Positions 19,272-27,728 of a stretch of DNA of 64,000 nt are shown one piece after another. Every line of letters starts with the position of its first letter. Position 1 is the first letter of the stretch. The stretch spans positions 1 through 64,000 of the forward strand of contig JALHOT010000015.1 in assembly GCA_022842845.1 (NCBI GenBank), read 5' to 3'. The DNA is from Cyclobacteriaceae bacterium. GTDB taxonomy: Bacteria; Bacteroidota; Bacteroidia; Cytophagales; Cyclobacteriaceae. Below the pieces are notes generated by a model, which was given only the letters and a program-made list of their open reading frames with translations, ran no database searches and was not told where the DNA came from. The position numbers were made by a program, and so were the translations under genes.

Positions 19272-20141
19272 ATGACCCAGCCAAAAACAAGCGAAAATGC
19301 CCTCACCGAATTGGTGACTAGCCGCATAAAGGAAGAAAATCCCCGAAATCAGGAGATTTTGACCAAACTTGTAAAACACCTGCACGCCTTTGTGAAAGAT
19401 GTGGAACCTACTGAAGCGGAGTGGTTTAGTGCCATTGATTTCCTGACGCGCACAGGTAAGAAGTGTGATGATAAACGCCAGGAGTTTATCCTATTGTCTG
19501 ATGTTTTGGGCGTTTCTATGCTAGTAGACGCAATCAATCACCGTACTAAAACGACTGTAACAGAAACCACTGTCAAGGGGCCTTTTCATGCAACCGCGAA
19601 TGTATATGAAGCAGGTGAAAACATTGCCCGTGGTAATGAAGCTGAGCGTGGTGAGCCCACCGTTGTCAGGGGTCGCGTTCTATCGCCTGATGGTAAGCCC
19701 CTTGCCAACGCAAGCTTAGATGTATGGCAATCAGATGATATTGGTTATTACGATGTGCAAGATGTGAATCAACCCTCCATGAATTTGCGAGGCATTTTTA
19801 AGACTAATGCCAATGGTGAATTTTGGTTCCGTACCATTAAGCCAGCTGCTTATCCGGTGCCTACCGATGGACCCGTGGGTGAATTACTACATGCTTCCGG
19901 ACGCCATGCCATGCGACCAGCACACATCCATTTTTGGGTAAAGGCAGAAGGTTATCAGGATCTAGTTACGCATCTATTTGTAGAAGGTGATGAATACCTG
20001 GAATCGGATGCTGTATTTGGTGTGAAGGATTCGTTAGTGGTTCCCTTCGTAAAGAATTCCGACCCGGCACAAGCTGCGCAATGGAAAGTGGGCAGTCCCT
20101 TTTATTACGTCCAACATGACTTTATCTTAGCGGCTCAATAA
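19272..20141 (+). CDS. Hydroxyquinol 1,2-dioxygenase (intradiol)
   Basis: The ATG at 19272 gives 289 residues, the family's usual length. The open frame upstream of it overlaps the divergent promoter and the start of the hydroxylase gene and is rejected. An N-terminal dimerisation region (1-100) precedes the catalytic beta sandwich. Predicted Fe(III) ligands are Tyr160 in GYYDVQ, Tyr194 in AYPVPTDGPVG, and His218 and His220 in RPAHIHF. The segments NLRGIF and FVEGDEYLESDAVFGVK favour hydroxyquinol over catechol 1,2-dioxygenase. It would cleave 1,2,4-trihydroxybenzene to maleylacetate, the substrate of the reductase three genes downstream. It is the first gene of the plus-strand operon; the thiolase follows after 6 bp. 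Confidence 0.87.
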   Translation: MTQPKTSENALTELVTSRIKEENPRNQEILTKLVKHLHAFVKDVEPTEAEWFSAIDFLTRTGKKCDDKRQEFILLSDVLGVSMLVDAINHRTKTTVTETTVKGPFHATANVYEAGENIARGNEAERGEPTVVRGRVLSPDGKPLANASLDVWQSDDIGYYDVQDVNQPSMNLRGIFKTNANGEFWFRTIKPAAYPVPTDGPVGELLHASGRHAMRPAHIHFWVKAEGYQDLVTHLFVEGDEYLESDAVFGVKDSLVVPFVKNSDPAQAAQWKVGSPFYYVQHDFILAAQ

Positions 20142-20147
20142 TTGAAC

Positions 20148-21353
20148 ATGAAACAAGCATATATCGTAGAAGGCGTACGCACTCCCATCGCCAAGTTTAA
20201 AGGAGGACTGTCTGAAATTCGTGCCGATGATTTGGCCGCGATTACCATCAAATCCCTGATGCAAAAACTTCCGAATTTCGATCCAGCCTTGATTGATGAT
20301 GTGATCTTGGGTTGCCATAATCAGGCAGGAGAAGATAATCGCAACGTAGCCCGCATGGCAGCACTACTCGCTGGCTTGCCGGTAAGTGTGCCTGGCGAAA
20401 CGATCAATCGTCTTTGCTCTTCGGGTATGTCGGCTGTGATTCACGCCAACCGTGCTATTAAAGCCGGAGATGGTGATGTATTTATTGCCGGAGGTGTAGA
20501 GCACATGACGCGCAGTCCTTTTGTATTGTCCAAAACTTCTACGCCTTTTGGCAACGATGCCCAGATTTACGACAGTAGTTTCGGCTGGCGCTTTGTGAAC
20601 CCCAAAATGAAAAAGATGTATGGCACCGAGGCCATGGGCGAAACAGCAGAGAACCTCGTGGACATGCAGCACATTTCAAGAGAAGACCAGGATCTGTTTG
20701 CTTTGAACAGTCAGTTGAAGGCGAGCCAAGCACGCAGCAATAAACGCTTTGCACTAGAAACGTTTGCTGTAGAGATTCCACAAAAGAAAGGCAACCCTCT
20801 GCTCTTCAGTGAAGATGAATTTATAAAGCCCGATACAACCTTAGATATATTATCCAAACTAAGGCCAGCCTTCCGTGAAAACGGAACGGTAACGGCCGGC
20901 AATGCTTCCGGCTTGAATGATGGTGCCTGTGCATTGCTCATTGCTTCGGAAGATGCAGTTAAAAAATATTCACTCAAGCCTATCGCTCGTATCGCAAGTT
21001 CACAAGTGGTGGGCGTAGAACCGCGCATCATGGGTATTGGTCCGGTAGAAGCCTCGAACAAAGCCTTGGCAAAGGCAGGTTTAAAAATGAGCGATATGGA
21101 TGTGATTGAATTGAATGAAGCCTTTGCTGCACAAAGCCTGGCGTGTATTCGCTCCTGGGGCTTGGCCGATGATGATGCGCGCATCAATCCTAACGGTGGG
21201 GCTATTGCTTTAGGCCATCCCCTGGGTATGTCAGGCGCACGCATTTTACAAAGTGCCGCGATCGAATTGCAACAACGTAAAGGCAAGTACGCACTCGCTA
21301 CCATGTGTGTAGGACTGGGCCAGGGTTATGCTACGGTAATAGAACGCGTGTAA
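20148..21353 (+). CDS. pcaF: 3-oxoadipyl-CoA/acetyl-CoA C-acyltransferase (thiolase)
   Basis: The protein has 401 residues from the ATG at 20148; a TTG two codons earlier is less likely. It is a thiolase with nucleophile Cys90 (INRLCSSGMSAV), His357 (GGAIALGHPLGMSGAR) and Cys387 (TMCVGLGQGYA). The family splits 3-oxoacyl-CoA with free CoA. Because it lies in the same operon as hydroxyquinol dioxygenase and maleylacetate reductase, it most likely cleaves 3-oxoadipyl-CoA to succinyl-CoA and acetyl-CoA, the last step of the pathway. A general fatty-acid thiolase role cannot be excluded from the motifs alone. The regulator gene begins 11 bp after its stop. Confidence 0.88.
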   Translation: MKQAYIVEGVRTPIAKFKGGLSEIRADDLAAITIKSLMQKLPNFDPALIDDVILGCHNQAGEDNRNVARMAALLAGLPVSVPGETINRLCSSGMSAVIHANRAIKAGDGDVFIAGGVEHMTRSPFVLSKTSTPFGNDAQIYDSSFGWRFVNPKMKKMYGTEAMGETAENLVDMQHISREDQDLFALNSQLKASQARSNKRFALETFAVEIPQKKGNPLLFSEDEFIKPDTTLDILSKLRPAFRENGTVTAGNASGLNDGACALLIASEDAVKKYSLKPIARIASSQVVGVEPRIMGIGPVEASNKALAKAGLKMSDMDVIELNEAFAAQSLACIRSWGLADDDARINPNGGAIALGHPLGMSGARILQSAAIELQQRKGKYALATMCVGLGQGYATVIERV

Positions 21354-21364
21354 GCCTTGGTATC

Positions 21365-22138
21365 ATGAATAAGGAAATCAAAAAGTCTGACTTTGTACAA
21401 TCGCTCGAAAAAGGATTGAACGTGATTCGTTGCTTCGACATGGATCACGAACAAATGACTTTAAGCGATGTAGCCAAGAAAGTAGATTTGACCCGCGCCA
21501 ATGCCCGTAGAATTTTATTAACCCTGCAACACTTAGGGTATGTGAATTCATACGATGGCAAGATGTTTTCCTTATCGCCCAAAGTATTAAGCCTGGGCTA
21601 CTCCTATTTATCAGGTTTGCCTTTTCGTGAGTTGGCACAGCCCTACATGCAAGAGTTGGCACGTGAGGTGAATGAGTCCTGCTCTATGTCGGTATTAGAC
21701 CAATCCGATATCGTGTACATTGCACGTGTGCATACCAAGCGCATCATGACTATTTCTTTGGGCGTGGGCACACGACTTCCTTCTTATGCTACCTCTATGG
21801 GTAAAGTGTTGCTCGCCAATCTCGATCCAATGGAAGCCACTAAGCTGGTGGGCAATATGAAATTTGAAGAACTGACACCTTTTACGCTATCTAAAAATGC
21901 CTTCTTGCAACATTTAGATATGGTGCGCAAACAAGGCTGGGCTATTTCCGATCAGGAATTAGAGATTGGGGTTCGCTCTATCGCCTGTCCCATCCGCGAT
22001 AAGAAGGGGAAAGTATTGGCCTCTATCAATATCAGCGGTCATGCGAGTCGGGTGAGCCTGGAGGATCTTACTAAAAAGTATCTCGTATCCTTGCAGCAGA
22101 CCGTTACAAAAATTGAGCAAGCACTTGTGAACTTATGA
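21365..22138 (+). CDS. IclR-family transcriptional regulator (PcaR/PcaU-like)
   Basis: The ATG at 21365 gives 257 residues. The frame extends upstream into the thiolase gene, but that part is not conserved-looking. Residues about 10-70 form a winged helix-turn-helix (TLSDVAKKVDLTRANARRIL). Residues about 75-250 form the IclR effector domain (LGTRLPSYATSMGKVLLANL and IACPIRDKKGKVLASINISG). The family's aromatic-pathway members bind ring-cleavage products or hydroxybenzoates. It sits inside the catabolic operon, overlaps the maleylacetate reductase by 4 bp, and probably controls the divergent promoter near 19240. Whether it activates or represses cannot be told. Confidence 0.87.
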   Translation: MNKEIKKSDFVQSLEKGLNVIRCFDMDHEQMTLSDVAKKVDLTRANARRILLTLQHLGYVNSYDGKMFSLSPKVLSLGYSYLSGLPFRELAQPYMQELAREVNESCSMSVLDQSDIVYIARVHTKRIMTISLGVGTRLPSYATSMGKVLLANLDPMEATKLVGNMKFEELTPFTLSKNAFLQHLDMVRKQGWAISDQELEIGVRSIACPIRDKKGKVLASINISGHASRVSLEDLTKKYLVSLQQTVTKIEQALVNL

Positions 22139-23205
22139 ATCTATTCTCATTTCAATACACAGCTTTTCCGTCCACTGTATTTTTTGGAGAGAATAGTTTC
22201 CATGAAGTTTTCAAATTACTAGCGCAATACAAAAAGGCTTTTGTCATTGCCGCCAACAGACAAGCAGATTATGTAAAGTCTTTGCAGGATACGTTGGGGG
22301 CAGATCGTATTTATCATTTCAACCAGGTTGTACAACATGTACCCGCGGATTTGATCAAAGCAGCCAGACAAAAACAACTGGATGAACAAAGTGATGTATT
22401 AATAGGCATTGGCGGTGGCTCTGCCATTGGCTTAGCCAAAGCCCTGGCCTTAGAATCACGTCATACGATTATTGCAGTACCTACTACTTATGCAGGCTCA
22501 GAGATGACTAACATCTGGGGCATTACAACACCTGAAGGCAAAACTACCGGTCGTGATATGGCTGTATTGCCGAAGTATGTAATTTATGACCCTGCCATGA
22601 CTGCCGGTATGCCGGTGAAGTTGGCAGCCACCAGTGCCATGAATGCCATGGCCCATTTAATGGAAGCTGTGTATGGTCATGATACGAATCCCATCAGCTA
22701 TAATAACTCTTTGGATGGCATAAAGAAGTTAAGAGAAGGCATGGAGAGGATAGCCACAAAGGATAAGTTAAGTACTGAAGCCAATCAATTATTACAGTAT
22801 GGTTCATTCTTAGCGGGTAAAGGCTTGTGTGAAGTTTCTATGTCATTACACCATAAACTGGCACACGTCTTAGGTGGCACTTTTGGATTAGATCACGCTT
22901 CGGTTCATACAGTACTGCAAGCCTATGTACTCGAGTACCAATGGAATGCTTTAACAGCAGATGTGCAAAGTGATTTTAAGAAGTCGCTTGACCATAACTA
23001 CCCACCCACGGCTTTGTTACAACTTGCGAAAAGCATGAAGGCACCTGCTTCCTTGCAGGAGATTGGCTTTAAAGAAAGCGATATAGAAAAAACCATTGAT
23101 ATTGTACTGTCTAAACCCTATGCCAACCCAAGACCTTTGGTGAAAGAAGATCTTATAAGAATGTTAAGAGCCGCTTACGATGGCAAGCTTTTACATGATC
23201 AATGA
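22135..23205 (+). CDS. Maleylacetate reductase (iron-type alcohol dehydrogenase superfamily)
   Basis: This 356-residue protein has the nucleotide-binding motif GIGGGSAIGLAKALAL (about 99-114) and the maleylacetate reductase pattern AVPTTYAGSEMTNIWGIT. Conserved histidines lie in AHLMEAVYGHD and SLHHKLAHVLGG, and the DHASVHT segment is present. It would reduce maleylacetate to 3-oxoadipate with NAD(P)H. It links both ring-cleavage dioxygenases of the locus to the CoA-transferase and thiolase. Its start codon overlaps the regulator stop (ATGA at 22135), so the two are co-translated. It is the last gene of the operon. No odd features were seen. Confidence 0.9.
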   Translation: MNLFSFQYTAFPSTVFFGENSFHEVFKLLAQYKKAFVIAANRQADYVKSLQDTLGADRIYHFNQVVQHVPADLIKAARQKQLDEQSDVLIGIGGGSAIGLAKALALESRHTIIAVPTTYAGSEMTNIWGITTPEGKTTGRDMAVLPKYVIYDPAMTAGMPVKLAATSAMNAMAHLMEAVYGHDTNPISYNNSLDGIKKLREGMERIATKDKLSTEANQLLQYGSFLAGKGLCEVSMSLHHKLAHVLGGTFGLDHASVHTVLQAYVLEYQWNALTADVQSDFKKSLDHNYPPTALLQLAKSMKAPASLQEIGFKESDIEKTIDIVLSKPYANPRPLVKEDLIRMLRAAYDGKLLHDQ

Positions 23206-23266
23206 TGGCCGATGCTTTTAAGTGCTGCTTCAGCTATTTACCTTTACTGACATTTAGCTGGACATT

Positions 23267-23935
23267 ATGTCATTCTACATACCGGTACCTGATTTTATTC
23301 TTTATGAAGACGATGTCATACTCGTGATGATGAAGCCATCAGGATTAATGGTGGAACCAGATAGAAACGGACATCCTAATTTATTGCAACAAGTTAAATC
23401 ATACCTGAAGTCAACATTACCAGCAGGTCTGGAAGTGTATGCACAACATATCCACCGCATTGACAGACCCGTCAGCGGCATCGTCTTATTTGCCAAGCAG
23501 CGGGCTGTACTTAAAAACCTGAGTGAGCAATTTGCAGAAAGAAAAGTAAAAAAATATTATCAGGCACTTACCACGGCAGCTCCTGCGATGATGGCGGGCA
23601 GGCTGGAACACTGGCATCGTAAGGAGAAGAAAAAAGCAGCTTTATATGATCATCCGATAGACTATGCTGAGAAAGCTTCGCTGGACTGTAGCATTACCCT
23701 TGTTAGTCAGAATAACTATCGATGGGACATTACCCTGCATACTGGAAAATTCCATCAGATACGGGCGCAACTGGCAGCCGTGGGTTGTCCCATTATAGGC
23801 GATGCTTTATACGGTTCTGATACTCCTTACCAACCAGACAGTATTGCCCTGCATGCTTATCGATTAGTTTTTCAGCATCCTATCAATCAGCAGGAAATGA
23901 ACATAGTAACTAGGCACAATTTACAAATCAGTTGA
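23267..23935 (+). CDS. RluA-family RNA pseudouridine synthase
   Basis: The protein has 222 residues and carries the catalytic motif HRIDRPVSGIVLFAK with Asp66, plus the downstream family motifs KYYQAL, HTGKFHQIRAQLA and GDALYGSD. It isomerises uridine to pseudouridine in rRNA or tRNA in the cytoplasm. It has no S4 domain, as in the shorter RluA/TruC-like members, so the exact target base is not assignable. It is monocistronic, 61 bp after the catabolic operon, and probably unrelated to it. Confidence 0.88.
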   Translation: MSFYIPVPDFILYEDDVILVMMKPSGLMVEPDRNGHPNLLQQVKSYLKSTLPAGLEVYAQHIHRIDRPVSGIVLFAKQRAVLKNLSEQFAERKVKKYYQALTTAAPAMMAGRLEHWHRKEKKKAALYDHPIDYAEKASLDCSITLVSQNNYRWDITLHTGKFHQIRAQLAAVGCPIIGDALYGSDTPYQPDSIALHAYRLVFQHPINQQEMNIVTRHNLQIS

Positions 23936-24031
23936 GCTAGCTCTATTTACAAATGTCTATGATAAACCCTCCCAATTTATCACAGATCATAGCAGTAAGA
24001 TGTATAGCCAATAACTGAAACCAGGCAAAAC

Positions 24032-24730
24032 TTATGGCTTTTGAAGTAGGATTCCTACGCCCAGGGTAAGCCTCAGTCCATCCCATTGTGCTGTTACTTT
24101 ATCTCCATTGTTATCTATCAGGTATCGGTCATCATCTGATGTAAGTTGACCCCGTGTTTGAAATTCGTAACCTAAAGCACTTTGAAAAAGAAATGAACCA
24201 AGTTTACGCTGGAGTAATAGGCCAGGCCTGATTCCCAAATGTTTGGAGGTTAAGGTCAAAGTTTCAGTTTCATTGTCCGAACCAATTTGAATCGCAAAGT
24301 CTACCACTTCTTTTGTAAAAACAACAGATACATGATTTGTAAACATCAGAGACCACTGTTGAGATCCTTTGAGTAAGTGTTGCCAATGTGCCCCAATTTG
24401 TGAGCTACGCAATACTTGATCAAAATAAACGAAGCCAGAATAATCCTTATAATGAAGCCTCCCTCCTGTTGAATTGTATTCATACCAAACACCCAGGGAA
24501 GACTTTTGAGAAACTTTAATCGACAAATTACCACCAAAATTATAATACACCGGGAATGAATGCACCACTTTCCATGGCAGCGTTGGGTTATTGGTTTTGA
24601 AATCACTTTGAAGCCTCCTTTGTTCCTTCATACCAAACGTAGATATACCCCAGCGAAATGTTATGGCGCTCTCCTGTGCATGCAAGGGAAGGCTGCCTAT
24701 AAGCAGAATGAATAGTATATAAGTTCTCAT
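24032..24730 (-). CDS. Predicted outer-membrane beta-barrel protein
   Basis: The protein has 232 residues with a signal peptide ending near LHAQ. The mature part alternates polar and hydrophobic residues in strands with aromatic girdles (VWYEYNSTGG, LLFQ/FLFQSALGYEFQTRG) and ends in a strand GVGILLQKP, all typical of an outer-membrane barrel. No named family was recognised. Its start overlaps the stop of the upstream lipoprotein gene by 4 bp, so the two form an operon and may work together. Confidence 0.6.
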   Translation of the reverse strand: MRTYILFILLIGSLPLHAQESAITFRWGISTFGMKEQRRLQSDFKTNNPTLPWKVVHSFPVYYNFGGNLSIKVSQKSSLGVWYEYNSTGGRLHYKDYSGFVYFDQVLRSSQIGAHWQHLLKGSQQWSLMFTNHVSVVFTKEVVDFAIQIGSDNETETLTLTSKHLGIRPGLLLQRKLGSFLFQSALGYEFQTRGQLTSDDDRYLIDNNGDKVTAQWDGLRLTLGVGILLQKP

Positions 24731-26652
24731 CGCAACTTTTCTATAAAACCACGGCTAGTCAGCTGGTAATCACCGCTGATCGTATGCGTATAGCCAACAT
24801 AGGTGAAGGCACTTATTATTTCAGGAGATTCACTAAAAGTATTGATGTCGATTGAACGGAGGGCTGAACTTCCCTGATTCATATAACGATGGTACAGCCT
24901 TTTACTTATAGGATCATAATGAACGCTTACCAGCGATTCTAGATTACGCCTTGCAGCTAAAGTATGCGCACGACTTGGTGTAAAATAGGCATTAACATCT
25001 GATGGCGTAGTGTTTAAATTATAAACCAGGATATTAATATCGTTTGGATTGTAAGGCGAACTCTCAGTTGTGTTGATCAATTCGTTTGATTCTTGTATAA
25101 AGAATTTCAATCCTGACTTCACAAAACCAATTTTTGTATACGTATCGCCAATCTTCTCATACACAACAGCCTCACCACTTCCATTGAAAAGATCATACGT
25201 TAAATAACGTGTATCAATCGAAACAACCGGGGCTCTCCCTCCTAATGGTAACTCAGATGGAAGAGAATGCCAGACTATGCTTCTGTCTTGAATATTAAAC
25301 AGCATGGCTACTCGTGTATTTTGTCTGAACTGTAAGCTAAGCAAACCATTATCCGATACGTTACCCAACCAAATATCCCTGATTTCATCAGTACTTCCGG
25401 TAATATTACGAGCCGAAACATCCAGGTAGTAATGTGTAACACTGGTATTAAAGTTTAAGGGATCTATCCCGATGATTGAACTTCGATCGGCTACCGCGAG
25501 CAACTCACTGCTTGCATTGTTAACAATCATGGATGAAAATCTTGTAACACCAACTTGATTGGCCATGACACTATCTTCCAATGCAAACTCAGGGATTGAG
25601 TAACGATAGATTCCAAGCCCAGTGCAGATGAGTAATTTGCTTTTATCGGCTAACATGACAACTGACTCGTATTCTTTTAGGTTTGGCTTTTGTTCAACCT
25701 TGTGAACTGTTTGATAAAATTGATCATCATTACCTTCTCGCTTAATCTTAAGCCAAAAGAACCTTTCTTCACCCAAGGCAAGAGTATCCAGAATTTCAGT
25801 ACCAGAGTCTGATAATGGAAAACTTTTTTCAGGTTTATAAGTAGAATGTATATACGCATTCGTCTGATTGATTTTGACATTGCTCCAGGTTAACCTGACA
25901 ATTCTTTGTTCATCCTGCGCAACAGATAAATCAAGCGGTGGTGTGGTGAAATTCACGCGACCCAACTCATACCTATCGAACCCAAATCCCGATGCCAGAA
26001 GCTGATAGGTGATATTACCCCCTACATATTCTTTGTCTATCAAAATAGTTTGATCGGGATTATAGAAGGTTGTATCCTTCGATCCAAAGCCTGATTGATA
26101 AATTCGCCTGATTGTATAATTGAAATTTCTTTGCCCAGGACTTGGCCATCGAATTGTTAAATAACCATTCTCGTAGGCCCCTGCTACAGGTGCAGAAAGC
26201 TTAGGTACAGTATTGTCAATGATGACTTTAAAGGAAACTTCCGAAAAGTGATACTCAGCACCCACCTTTTCTGCGAGGCTACCCGACTGGGTAGCAATTC
26301 TCATACTGATGCGAACCGTATGGGTACCTACGCCTAGTGAATGAGCGAAAATATTAAATGATATGCTCTTACCTAAATCATAGCCACTGCTGTTAGCAAT
26401 GATGTTGCCTGCAATGGACACTTCATAATCTGTAAGGCGCTTCGTTAGGTCTTTGAGGGTAAAATTAAACTGCGTGGAATTCCGCATATAATACGGATCA
26501 GAAAAAGTAGGATCATTTACCTCTATAGTGAAAGCTATTGGATCTGGAGGCTTAATAGCTTTGATATTTTCCTCATCAGGGGTAAAAGTACAAGCCAATA
26601 GAGAAAAATATACAACGAGTAGTGATAGCCAGTTAGTGGTTCTAGGGAACAT
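24727..26652 (-). CDS. Large lipoprotein with Ig/Fn3-like domains and propeller-like C-terminal half
   Basis: The 641-residue protein has a lipobox (SLLAC, lipidated Cys21). Residues about 40-150 and 155-325 look like Ig or fibronectin-type modules (RWPSPGQRNFNYTIRR and RLTWSNVKINQTNAY). Residues about 335-640 contain repeated strands such as YESVVMLADKSKLLICTGLGIYRYSI, AVADRSSIIGIDPL and YLTYDLFNGSGEAVVYEK, consistent with a beta-propeller. It should sit on the outer membrane. It is co-transcribed with the barrel protein downstream. Function is unknown. Confidence 0.6.
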   Translation of the reverse strand: MFPRTTNWLSLLVVYFSLLACTFTPDEENIKAIKPPDPIAFTIEVNDPTFSDPYYMRNSTQFNFTLKDLTKRLTDYEVSIAGNIIANSSGYDLGKSISFNIFAHSLGVGTHTVRISMRIATQSGSLAEKVGAEYHFSEVSFKVIIDNTVPKLSAPVAGAYENGYLTIRWPSPGQRNFNYTIRRIYQSGFGSKDTTFYNPDQTILIDKEYVGGNITYQLLASGFGFDRYELGRVNFTTPPLDLSVAQDEQRIVRLTWSNVKINQTNAYIHSTYKPEKSFPLSDSGTEILDTLALGEERFFWLKIKREGNDDQFYQTVHKVEQKPNLKEYESVVMLADKSKLLICTGLGIYRYSIPEFALEDSVMANQVGVTRFSSMIVNNASSELLAVADRSSIIGIDPLNFNTSVTHYYLDVSARNITGSTDEIRDIWLGNVSDNGLLSLQFRQNTRVAMLFNIQDRSIVWHSLPSELPLGGRAPVVSIDTRYLTYDLFNGSGEAVVYEKIGDTYTKIGFVKSGLKFFIQESNELINTTESSPYNPNDINILVYNLNTTPSDVNAYFTPSRAHTLAARRNLESLVSVHYDPISKRLYHRYMNQGSSALRSIDINTFSESPEIISAFTYVGYTHTISGDYQLTSRGFIEKLR

Positions 26653-26906
26653 AAAAGTAAAAATAGGAAAGTTTTAAAAAAGTCAGTGCTTTAGGCTCTA
26701 GATAAGTAAGTAATAACTTAACCCATGAAAATCAAATTATCTTATCGATCATATATTCGGCATGACTAGTTCCAAATCCTGTAATTATTAATTGAAAAGG
26801 ATAAATCTTAGGAATATTTTTAACAGCTAATTTTACGACTCCCTGGTAATCGTATTACTGAATTAAGAGAATGATCATTTGTTAATATCAGTAATAGATC
26901 ACGCTA

Positions 26907-27414
26907 ATGAAAAAAACTAAATATCAATACCGACCGTGTGCTTTCCCTCTCCGCCATTGCTATTGCCCTCTTTACTTTTCTAGTATATGTCTATCAATCA
27001 GCCATCATGACCGATTAAAAGCACACCTCAGGTTGGCCTAATATTGAATGGATCAGGAGCTATAATGTAGAAGAGTACTTGTATCTCTCCATTAATAATA
27101 AGGGTAATGGCCCTGCTATGGTTAAAGAAGAAAAGTTTTGTTTAGGCAATTCGTTACTGATCTATGCTAATACAGAGAGCTTTCTACAATCCTTTTTTCC
27201 ACAAGAATCAGTTGACAACTCTTATAGCACCGTGGTTGGGCGTGTATTAGTTCCTGGTGAATCTATCAGAAGGTTTCAGCTGTAGAATTTAACACAAGCC
27301 AAAATGCTTGATTCTATACTACGGGCAAATAGATTTCGCTACGAAATACAGTATTGCTCAGTGTATAATGATTGCTGGGTAAGTACAGGGCTAAGCGTAA
27401 AAGAGGCAGATTAG
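26907..27414 (+). pseudogene. Decayed gene for a small membrane-anchored protein
   Basis: A continuous reading from 26926 encodes a membrane segment (VLSLSAIAIALFTFLVYVY) and about 130 residues of plausible soluble domain (WPNIEWIRSYNVEEYLYLSI, then VGRVLVPGESIRRF, then SILRANRFRYEIQYCSVYNDCW), ending at a TAG at 27412. It is broken in three places. TAA stands at 27016-27018 and TAG at 27283-27285; each is one C-to-T change from a glutamine codon. The ATG at 26907 is out of frame unless one A is removed from the A7 run at 26910-26916. Either it is a true pseudogene or the consensus has errors here. No family name was recognised. Confidence 0.7.
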
Positions 27415-27518
27415 TGCATGTAGACTGGTAAATTCAAAGTCAAATAATTTTATCACCAAATATTGTCGTGATTTTGCTATCTTAGCTTCACCTATTGTTA
27501 AACCTAAACCTAATTACG

Positions 27519-27725
27519 ATGCTAAAAGCAACATCAAGACTTGCCTTATTATTATGCTTAACACTTTTTCTGAGTGCAGCCTTTGTTTCATGTGGCAAAA
27601 AAGCCAGCACTGAAGAAACAACAACAGAAGAGCATCCTGCTGATTCTACTGAACATCCTTCAGATTCCACAGAGCATCCTAGCGAACACCCTGAACATCC
27701 ATCTGATTCAACAAGTCAGGAATAA
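27519..27725 (+). CDS. Small lipoprotein with His-Pro-Ser repeats
   Basis: The ATG at 27519 gives 68 residues; an in-frame TTG eight codons upstream is less likely. The signal peptide ends in FVSC with lipidated Cys25. The mature part is only about 43 residues and is built from variations of EHPSDST and EEHPADST. It is acidic and histidine-containing and could weakly bind metal (inference). Its stop is 3 bp from the convergent transglutaminase gene end. Confidence 0.65.
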   Translation: MLKATSRLALLLCLTLFLSAAFVSCGKKASTEETTTEEHPADSTEHPSDSTEHPSEHPEHPSDSTSQE

Positions 27726-27728
27726 GTT

